Assembly (NCBI GenBank): GCA_021324595.1
Contig: JAJPIV010000068.1
Coordinates: 1-49,091, forward strand
Direction: 5' to 3'
Length of the DNA stretch: 49,091 nucleotides
From: Actinomycetota bacterium
Lineage (GTDB): Bacteria; Actinomycetota; Actinomycetes; Streptosporangiales; Streptosporangiaceae
Shown piece by piece: positions 42,875 to 49,091 of the stretch; positions within the stretch are counted from its first letter, which is position 1, and every line of letters begins with the position of its first letter. The position numbers and the translations under genes were made by a program. The notes below the pieces were generated by a model. The model was not told the DNA's origin. It saw nothing but the letters and a program-made list of their open reading frames with translations, and made no database searches.

Positions 42875-42910
42875 AATTCAACGGTCAGTGAACTCTACGC
42901 TCGTTGAATT
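42875..42910. promoter_or_regulatory. Operator palindrome for the TetR regulator
   Basis: A perfect 9-bp inverted repeat AATTCAACG ... CGTTGAATT, 18 bases apart, lies directly upstream of the permease ribosome site. It is AT-richer than its surroundings. A second, nested TTCA/TGAA pair overlaps the left arm. Placement at the first gene of a TetR operon fits autoregulation. Confidence 0.7.
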
Positions 42911-43065
42911 GCAGGGGTCAAGGGCCGCCCGGGACGGCGGCGGGGCGGGCGGCTCGTTCACCCTCGCCCGCTTCACCCTCGCCCGCCGCCGGGCCGCTGG
43001 CGCGCTCCTGCGCGAAATGGCAGCATGGATCCCGTGTCGCCCGCGATGCACCAGGCGAGCCGGCG

Positions 43066-43935
43066 ATGACGGCGCTCGCCACGGCGCCGCTGCCCGCCAT
43101 TCCCAGGCACATCAAGGTGAACGGGCACCGCATCCACCTGCGGCTGGTCCAGCAGCTGGCCTGGTCGCTGGTCGCGGCGACCGCCGGCGCCTACGCCGTC
43201 TCCGCGGTGTACTACCTGCTCACCCAGGTGGACTGGACCAGCGGCGGCCATACGGTCCTCTACCTCAGGCCGGGGTGGAACGGGCTGCTGAGCACCCCGT
43301 GGTGGCCGGTCGCCCGGCATGACATCCGGGACGTGTACGAGGGCGTGCTCGCCACGCTGCTCGTCAAGTCCCTGATGGCGAACTGGAAGAAGGCTCACGG
43401 CGAGCGGGCCGGCGCGTTCCGCCTGCTCACCGCCCCGCTGGTGATCGTCGTCGCCGCGCTGCCGATCGTCCTGGCCGGGATCTGGGTGATCAATTTCGCC
43501 GGGCCGTGGCTGTGGCACCTGGCGTTCGGCCACAAGGTCGTCCGCCTGTCCGTCGCCATGCCGTCCTGGCTGTCCGCGTACCTGTCCACCTGGAACTGGC
43601 AGCCGCTGGTCATCGGCGTCATCGCGGGCCAGGTCGTGCACCGGATCTACCGGCCGGCCGGGAACACGGTCCAGCTGTTCTTCATCGAGTCGGCGGTGAG
43701 CAGGGCGCGCCGGACCGGCCGGGTCCCCGCGTGGGTGCGCCACCCCCTCGCGCCGCCGGTCGTGCGGGAACGGTTCTCCTGGATGCTCGACAACGATGTC
43801 CCGGTGGGTCGGCACGGCCCGTGGATCCGGATCCTCGCCCCGGTCATGAGCGCCATTCTCGCGGTGCTCGCCGTGTACGGGGGGTTCATCCGGCTCTGGC
43901 TCGCCAAGCACGGCGTTCCCGGTCACCTCCTGTGA
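43066..43935 (+). CDS. Membrane protein of unknown function
   Basis: 289 residues with about five membrane helices: about 28-47, 113-135, a hydrophobic stretch near 155-180, 180-190 and 262-282. The cytosolic loops carry KVNGHRIHLRLVQQLAW at the start and VVRERFSWMLDNDVPVG near the end. No family motif was recognised. ATG at 43066 was chosen; the upstream sequence is Ala/Arg/Pro-rich and weak as coding. It is divergent from the ABC exporter operon and could share its operator region, though 155 bases away. Confidence 0.6.
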   Translation: MTALATAPLPAIPRHIKVNGHRIHLRLVQQLAWSLVAATAGAYAVSAVYYLLTQVDWTSGGHTVLYLRPGWNGLLSTPWWPVARHDIRDVYEGVLATLLVKSLMANWKKAHGERAGAFRLLTAPLVIVVAALPIVLAGIWVINFAGPWLWHLAFGHKVVRLSVAMPSWLSAYLSTWNWQPLVIGVIAGQVVHRIYRPAGNTVQLFFIESAVSRARRTGRVPAWVRHPLAPPVVRERFSWMLDNDVPVGRHGPWIRILAPVMSAILAVLAVYGGFIRLWLAKHGVPGHLL

Positions 43936-44210
43936 CCGGCCGCACCCGCCCGCCCTGGCCGCCCTCGCCAGCAGCGGCCGGGCGACCAGGCCCCCGGGCT
44001 GGGCAGAACCGCGAGGGCGCCCCGGTCAGCGAGATGCGATCGCCCGGCGGCTGAGCGGGCGCGCATCACGTCAGCGCGATGCGCTGAGTCCCGCCCGGCC
44101 CGCGGGCTGGCACCTGAGCGAGGTCGGCGCGCGTCCGGCATGGGACCGCCGGGATATCCGCGCTTGCAGGCACAATCTGGGTTGACCGGCCGGGACGCGG
44201 GAGGCGGCAC

Positions 44211-45194
44211 GTGGGCGAGCTGACATCGGTGGAGATCTGCGCCGGCGCCGGCGGCCAGGCGCTCGGCTTGGAGCAAGCCGGGTTCGCGCACGAGGCCGCA
44301 GTCGAGATCGACCCGGACGCGTGCGAGACGCTGCGCCGCAACCGCGGCCCGGCGTGGAAGGTGATCGAGGACGACGTGGCCAACGTGGACGGCCGTGCCT
44401 TCGCGGGCGTCGACCTGCTCGCCGGCGGGGTGCCATGCCCGCCATTCTCCGTCGCCGGCAAGCAGCTCGGCGCCGGCGACGACAGGGACCTGTTCCCCGA
44501 GGCGCTGCGCCTGGCCGGGGAGATTGCTCCCCGCGCCGTGCTGCTGGAAAACGTGCGCGGCCTCGCGGCGGCGCGGTTCGACGGCTACCGCGCCCAGGTC
44601 CTGGCCAGGCTTCACGAGCTCGGCTACCAGACCTGGTGGCGGCTGGTCAACGCGAGCGACCACGGCGTCCCGCAGCTGCGGCCCCGGTTCGTCCTCGTCG
44701 CCATCCGCCAGCCCTGGGCCGGCTCCTTCCGGTGGCCTGACCCGCTCCCCGGCCCCCCGCCGACCGTCGGCCAGGCGGTCGGCGACCTCATGGCCTCTCG
44801 CGGCTGGCCCGGCGCCGCGGCCTGGGCCGCCAGGGCCAGCGCGATCGCGCCCACCATCGTCGGGGGCAGCAAGAAGCACGGCGGCCCGGATCTCGGCCCG
44901 ACCCGCGCCCGGGCCGCCTGGCGGGATCTGGGCGTGGACGGGCTCGGCATCGCCGATGACGTCCCCGGGCCTGGTCATCCAGCCACGGTGCTGCCGAAGC
45001 TGACCGTGCGCATGGTCGCCCGGCTGCAAGGCTTCCCGGACTCGTGGCAGTTCGCGGGCCGCAAGACCGCCGCGTACCGGCAGGTCGGCAATGCCTTCCC
45101 CCCGCCCGTCGCACGAGCGGTCGGCGCCGCGGTCGCCAGCGCCCTGCGGGCAGGAGCCATGCGCGGACCCGGCGGACGATCAGCAGGGCGGTGA
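44211..45194 (+). CDS. C5-cytosine DNA methyltransferase
   Basis: 327 residues. Motif I EICAGAGGQALGLEQAGF (8-25), catalytic motif IV GGVPCPPFS with Cys76, motif VI ENV (113-115), motif VIII QLRPRF (155-160) and the end motif RQVGNAFPPPVA are intact. The target-recognition region between about 185 and 265 is short. GTG at 44211 has GGGAGG six bases upstream. No endonuclease gene is adjacent, so it is an orphan or a remnant of a restriction-modification or phage-type system. It opens the decayed mobile region. The last residues overlap sequence matching the edge of an IS remnant. Confidence 0.9.
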   Translation: MGELTSVEICAGAGGQALGLEQAGFAHEAAVEIDPDACETLRRNRGPAWKVIEDDVANVDGRAFAGVDLLAGGVPCPPFSVAGKQLGAGDDRDLFPEALRLAGEIAPRAVLLENVRGLAAARFDGYRAQVLARLHELGYQTWWRLVNASDHGVPQLRPRFVLVAIRQPWAGSFRWPDPLPGPPPTVGQAVGDLMASRGWPGAAAWAARASAIAPTIVGGSKKHGGPDLGPTRARAAWRDLGVDGLGIADDVPGPGHPATVLPKLTVRMVARLQGFPDSWQFAGRKTAAYRQVGNAFPPPVARAVGAAVASALRAGAMRGPGGRSAGR

Positions 45195-45704
45195 CCTGCT
45201 GTCCCTTCCGCTCCGACGTGAACGCTTCGCGTGCCCGAACGGGGCGCCCTGCCTGGCGGGCCCGTGCACCCGCCGCGGGTCCAGTCCGCGTCGGCGCACG
45301 CCAGGGCCCCCGCGCCGGGCAGCAGGCCCGCGCGGCGGGCCGGCCAGCAGCAGCCTGCCCGCCCTGCCCAGCCAGGCGACGCTGCCCCAGGTCCACGACC
45401 GCAGGAGCCACACCAGCGCGGACCGCGCCCGCACCCCGTCGGACAGGTTCGTCATCGCGCCGTGCCGTAGCACGCCCATGTCCCCGGCCGAATCGGCGCC
45501 CCCCGCCATCCCGGCGGCCAGGCACCCGAACATCGCCCCCGCATTCACCCCGCACGGCCCGCCGACCCTCACCCGCTCGCGGGCCAAGGCGGACAGCCCC
45601 GCCCTCTCGCCCAGGCCCATCACCGGCACCAGCCCCGCCCGCCGCACCAGATTCAGGTCATCAAACGATGCGGGCGTCTTCAGCCGGCCATGAGGCAATC
45701 GCAC
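45195..45704 (-). pseudogene. IS1380-type transposase, N-terminal remnant
   Basis: From GTG at 45702-45704 the frame reads like the N-terminus of IS1380-family transposases: SFDDLNLVRRAGLVPVMGL, GANAG-like GVNAGAMFGCLAAGMAGGA, DMGVLRHGAMTNL and a later RQGAPFGHAK. About 170 of some 460 codons remain, and the C-terminal catalytic part is absent. The remnant ends at the methyltransferase 3' end. No terminal repeats were identified. Confidence 0.7.
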
Positions 45705-45810
45705 CAGCCAGGTGCCCTCCCGGCCCGTGACCACGCTTCCAGGGGAACCCCGAATGATTGCGCCGGGACGAGCTTGCGGACGGGCACGGAACCGGTCCGG
45801 CGCCTTGCGG

Positions 45811-46086
45811 TCATACGAGTTCGAGGCGCTTTTCAAGGGCGCTGGCCAGACGGTGCAGCGTGGCTTCGGTGGGGTTGCCAGCGCCGCGTTCGATGCGGCT
45901 GATGTCGGCTTGGCGGACTCCGGACTGCTCCGAGAGTTCGCGCTGCGACCAGCCGCGGGCCACGCGGGCGTCGCGGAACTGCAGGCCAAGCTCGATGGCG
46001 GCTTCGAACCTGCGGCGCAGCTCGGCCTCGCCGGGCATCTCTGCCGCTTCGTGCCCGGCTGCCCAGTCGTCGAACCTGGTCCCCAC
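45811..46086 (-). CDS. XRE-family antitoxin, HigA-like
   Basis: 91 residues. The helix-turn-helix (about 38-88) reads VARGWSQRELSEQSGVRQAD ... IERGAGNPTEATLHRLASAL. GTG at 46084-46086 has GGGAGG six bases upstream. It follows the HigB-like toxin gene on the same strand after 92 bases, the toxin-first order usual for higBA. It should bind and neutralise the toxin and repress from the repeats at 46113-46154. Confidence 0.87.
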   Translation of the reverse strand: MGTRFDDWAAGHEAAEMPGEAELRRRFEAAIELGLQFRDARVARGWSQRELSEQSGVRQADISRIERGAGNPTEATLHRLASALEKRLELV

Positions 46087-46112
46087 GGCTGCCCTCCCAG
46101 TCCACGGTCCAT

Positions 46113-46154
46113 ACGCTTCAACGCATCACCCTCACTATGCGCTTTAACGTATCA
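46113..46154 (-). promoter_or_regulatory. Direct repeats, putative antitoxin operator
   Basis: On the minus strand TGATACGTTAAAGCGC and TGATGCGTTGAAGCGT lie 26 bases apart, start to start, between toxin and antitoxin genes. They match at 12 of 16 positions and lie in an AT-richer gap. Confidence 0.55.
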
Positions 46155-46178
46155 TCGAGTCAAGGCCTTCCCGTCCGG

Positions 46179-46634
46179 CTATTGCCGCTTCCCGGCCTGC
46201 TTGTGCGCATCGCGGTACGCCGCCAGCAGCTTGCGGGCCCTGGCGATCTCCCGCTGCTGCCGCCGGCCGCTGGGGTCACGTGCCTTGTCGTAACCGCTCA
46301 GCAGCAAAATGACCTTGCGGCCGGCGATGCAGAAGAACACCCGCAGCACGACCGCCTCGGGCGCGCCGCCGACGTCCCCGGACGGCAGCCCTTCCACCTT
46401 GTGGCGGATCTCAGCCGCGGTCCATCGGACCCGGAACTCATACAGCCCGTTTCCCAGCGCCTTGCCGTACTCGGTCTCGACGACATCCAGCCCGCGCCGG
46501 GCCAGCACCAGCCGGACCGCCGCGGTGAACGCGGCACGCTTCTGCGGCGAAAGGTCATCAGCCCACTCGCGGCACGGCTCGCGCCCCCGCTCGTCGGCGT
46601 AGAACTCGACCTCCCACCCGTCATCACCGGCCAC
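46179..46634 (-). CDS. RelE/HigB-type toxin (phage-derived Gp49-like family)
   Basis: 151 residues. EVEFYADERGREPCREWADDL at the start (cited in part), a central YEFRVRW and the end motif RVFFCIAGRKVILLLSGYDKA follow the Gp49-like/HigB RelE-fold pattern. Such toxins cut mRNA on the ribosome. It is longer than usual (100-120 residues), owing to an insertion near 80-100 and a Lys/Arg-rich tail. Intact, and paired with an XRE antitoxin downstream. Confidence 0.82.
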   Translation of the reverse strand: MAGDDGWEVEFYADERGREPCREWADDLSPQKRAAFTAAVRLVLARRGLDVVETEYGKALGNGLYEFRVRWTAAEIRHKVEGLPSGDVGGAPEAVVLRVFFCIAGRKVILLLSGYDKARDPSGRRQQREIARARKLLAAYRDAHKQAGKRQ

Positions 46635-46732
46635 GGCAGCCCAACCTAGCCCGCCATGGCGACAGCCGGCCGGCCGTCACGCCCGCTGTGGATACCAGCC
46701 GCAGATGACTGCGGGGCAGCGGCCCGCGGGTT

Positions 46733-48044
46733 CACGCCGCTCCCTCGTGCTTGCTGGCGAGGCTGGCGGTGATGGCGGCGTTGGCTGCCTCGGCCTGGCC
46801 GTCCAGGCAGTGCGCGTAGATCTTCAGCAGCACCGCGACGCCATGCCCGGCGCGGCGGGCCACCTCGGCAACCGGGACACCGGAGTTCAGCCACAGCGAC
46901 ACCGCCGCGTGCCGAAGATCATAAGGGCGCCGGCACAGCGGCGACGCCTGCCGGGCGCTGGTGAGCGCTGCGGTGCGGGCGGCCTGCCGCACCTTGCTGT
47001 AGGCGCTTTCCTGGACCAACCCGCCGCGGGCGGTGCGGAACAGCCGCCCGTCCTCGGCGGTGTGTCGTATCGGGCCAGGTGCGCTCGCAGGAGCCCGACC
47101 AGGACGGGCGGGATGGGGATGCTGCGGGTCTCGGCGGCGGCGCGGTGCTTGAGGCCGCGCACCTGGTGGGCGGCACCGTCATCGGTCCACGCCCGGCCAG
47201 GCCGCGGCGCGGACCCGGCGAGGTCGATCCGCCCCCAGCCCGCTTCAGGCAGGTGGCAGTCGGCTGCGCGGAGCGCGATCGCCTCGGCCGGCCGCAGCGC
47301 GGCGTAGTACAGGCAGCCGAAGAAGCCTCCAGGTGCGCTCCGCGCTCGCCCTGGGCGCGGACGGCAGCCAGCAGTGCCGCGGCCTGCGCCGCAGTGACCA
47401 CCACCCGCCGGTCGACGGTCTGGGCGACCTCCGGGGTAGTCCAGCGGATCTTGTCGGGCGGGTTGGCGGCAAGCAGGCCCTGCTTGAGCGCGTAGCCGAG
47501 CGCGTTCGTGGAACACCGCGCGCTTGCGCCGCGCCGTGGTCGCCGCGGCGGGCTGCCCCCCAGGGTCCGCGAGCACGCATCCAGCGCCGCACGCACGACC
47601 GCCGGGCTCTCCAGCGCGGTGACCGGCAGCGACGCGCGGGAGGCCCCCGCCAGCGCCGCCGCCACATCCGCCGGAGGCTCGGCGGCGCAGCCGGGGTTGA
47701 ACGCCCAGCCGAACAGCGCCGAGGGCAGCGCCGCCAGCTCCGGGGCGCCCCGGCGCAGCGCCGCCAGCGCTACGGTGACGGTGGTCAGCGCCTCGGCGAC
47801 CGACCGGCGCGAGGTGCCGGCCAGCTGCGGCCACTTCAGCTACGCGTAGGCACGAGCGTGCTCATACCAGCTCGGCGCCGCCGCCGCGAGCGGCATGGCC
47901 GGGGCGGGCACGCCCGTGGTCTCGTCGAACCGCCGTCCGCTGCTCGCGTCCGGCGACGCGCCACCGCACCCGCCAGCGGCCCTTCGCGGTGTCCCCGATC
48001 CTGCGGGGCTCCCAGAACCTGGCGTCGTATCCGCTCACGCTCAC
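46733..48044 (-). pseudogene. Tyrosine recombinase/integrase, frameshifted
   Basis: Homology runs the full length of an integrase of actinomycete integrative elements but changes frame at least three times. Start is GTG at 48042-48044 with GGAGG seven bases upstream (VSVSGYDARFWEPRR). The frame then shifts to WYEHARAYA, a TAG at 47840-47842 and LKWPQLAG. Another shift leads to FGCLYYAALRPAEAIALRA. The last part (from about 47019) holds RPYDLRHAAVSLWLNSG, RRAGHG and the catalytic Tyr in KIYAHCLDG. All three catalytic blocks can be seen, but no single frame joins them. A dead integrase marks this as an old integrative element. Confidence 0.85.
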
Positions 48045-48159
48045 GCCGCAGCCTCCTCGCCGAGGCCGCCGCCCTGGGCACCGGTATGCGGGCGCTGCCC
48101 AAGGACTACCGCGAACTGTCCCGGCCAGCGCGGCACCCTGGCCCAGACACCCTGGCCCG

Positions 48160-48771
48160 CCGGGGTCTTCTCCCCCGTGGAGTAGGAGCCGCAGGCCGCG
48201 GCGGTCAGCGCCCGGGCGCCGCACTCGGCCAGGGCGAGCAGCCGGGCCTGCGGGAACGCCCCGCGCAGCTTCCTTCCCGAGGGCTCCTTCGTGGACGGCC
48301 CGCCGAAGTGCCCCCGGTTCGCCTCGGTGTCCTGCAGGTCCAGCGTCGTGCCGTCCAGCGACGCCAGCCGCGGGCCCCGCCAGAACGCACCCGGGCTGCC
48401 CGGCTCCGCCAGCGGCCCCGCCGCGTTCTCGAACAGCAGCCGAAGCGGCGCGCTCCCCAGCCGGGCCCGGACGTTGCTCAGCGCCTCCTCCGACGGCACC
48501 GTCACCATCACCCCGCGCCCGGCCCACGCCAGCGTCCCGGCCAGCCTGCGCATCACCCGGCCCGCGCCCATGCCCTGAACAGCGCCAGCCCCAGCACGAA
48601 GTACACCGTCAGCCACGCCGGCAGCACCCGGTTCCGCCGCTCCCGCGCGCCCGCCGCTCCGGCCGCTTCCTCGACCGCCTCCCGCGGGAACGCCCTGGCC
48701 AGCACCCCCACCAAGACCCGGTCCCCCAGCCTGCCCTCACCCCGCAGCACCCGCTGCCCCGCCCTGGCCAC
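48160..48771 (-). pseudogene. IS4-type transposase, truncated and frameshifted
   Basis: GTG at 48769-48771 opens a frame typical of Streptomyces IS4-family transposases (LPAWLTVYFVLGLALF). At about 48575 the frame shifts and continues with RVMRRLAGTLAWAGRGV, PSEEALSNVRARLGSAPLR, SLDGTTLDLQDTEANRGHFG and ACGSYSTGEKT. Homology ends there, before most of the DDE catalytic core, next to the integrase start. The AT-rich stretch near 48785-48812 may hold the outer end of the element. Confidence 0.75.
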
Positions 48772-48784
48772 ACGGCGATCTTAC

Positions 48785-49091
48785 AACCAAGTAACTTAAG
48801 TAGAAGGTATTGCCGGGGACCCGCAGGCGATGGTCCTCGAACCCGTCCCGGGTGCTCGCAGACAGCGACGGCTCGGGCAGGTCTGGCTAACGGCCAGCTA
48901 GGACTCGACCTTTACCGAGCATGCCACGACGAGGCAGGACTTCAGCCGGGGAAACGAGTAAGCATGGTGGCTGTCAGCTGGCTCTGCCGCTGGGCTCGTA
49001 GGGGACCTCGCCAAGCTGGCCGATCTCGACGCCGCCGTCGCCGCCCAGGTGCGGGCAGCCGCTGGCGATAGCGATCGCGGCATCCATGTCG
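48785..49091. other. Right edge: IS end and partial coding-like segment
   Basis: 48785-48812 is unusually AT-rich (AACCAAGTAACTTAAGTAG) and borders the IS4 remnant. From about 48960 a plus-strand frame without a visible start reads GLVGDLAKLADLDAAVAAQV and stays open to the window end. It has coding-like codon bias but no recognisable family. It could be a truncated gene or a shadow. Confidence 0.35.

Noticed and set aside
43936-44210. tRNA or att site as integration point of the decayed element
   Set aside because: No cloverleaf, T-loop or CCA-like end was seen here or at 46635-46732. A proper tRNA scan and flank comparison would be needed.
45195-45810. Plus-strand genes downstream of the methyltransferase, such as a partner endonuclease
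   Set aside because: Plus-strand frames show no motifs; the minus-strand IS1380-type remnant explains the coding-like signal.

Overview
This is a very GC-rich stretch (coding third positions almost all G or C) from an actinomycete chromosome. The gene content supports that reading. It has a BldG-type anti-anti-sigma factor beside its antagonist, a K+-independent H+-pyrophosphatase, a 6C small RNA, a MarP/NUDIX/Nth block and a mycothiol-type PIG-L deacetylase. Gene order around 16.5-28.9 kb resembles both Streptomyces (hppA, SCO3548-like, bldG, helicase) and Mycobacterium (HAD hydrolase beside 6C RNA, then marP-nudix-nth). I cannot place the genus.

Layout. 0-5.4 kb, minus strand: a magnesium locus. 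A soluble MgtE-N/CBS protein is followed by an Nramp-related transporter. A second Nramp-related transporter comes next, preceded by its own promoter, an M-box (Mg2+) riboswitch and a proline-rich leader ORF. 5.6-13.6 kb, plus strand: a KimA-like APC permease fused to an OB-fold domain, a CDF metal exporter, a ferritin-like diiron protein, an FHA-PrsW protease and a GH1 beta-glucosidase. 13.8-16.5 kb: a small membrane protein, an HD phosphohydrolase, an ABC ATPase and a SixA-like phosphatase. 16.5-20.0 kb, minus strand: hppA carrying an in-frame amber codon, then the SCO3548-like anti-sigma kinase and bldG. 20.2-26.2 kb, plus strand: an MrfA-like helicase, a HAD-IB hydrolase, a holin-like protein, an alpha/beta hydrolase and a DUF309 protein, with the 6C RNA on the minus strand upstream of the HAD gene. 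26.2-29.9 kb, minus strand: MarP, a CoA-type NUDIX hydrolase, Nth and ComF.

30-39.4 kb is glycan-related. It holds two tandem polytopic GT-C-like membrane proteins, a PIG-L deacetylase, a coupled operon (small membrane protein, processive GT2 synthase, membrane-anchored GH26-like hydrolase), an SRPBCC-like protein and a second GH26-like hydrolase that is a lipoprotein. 39.5-42.9 kb is a self-regulated ABC exporter operon (permease, two ATPases, TetR) with an operator palindrome. From about 43.9 kb the window becomes accessory and decayed: a C5-cytosine methyltransferase, an IS1380-type remnant, a HigB/HigA toxin-antitoxin pair, a multiply frameshifted tyrosine integrase and a truncated IS4-type transposase.

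Most co-oriented neighbours are joined by 4-base stop/start overlaps (ATGA or GTGA), so translational coupling is the rule. GC-rich tandem repeats with units in multiples of 3 (15, 18, 24 bp) recur in coding tails and leaders. No tRNA, rRNA or CRISPR array was seen.
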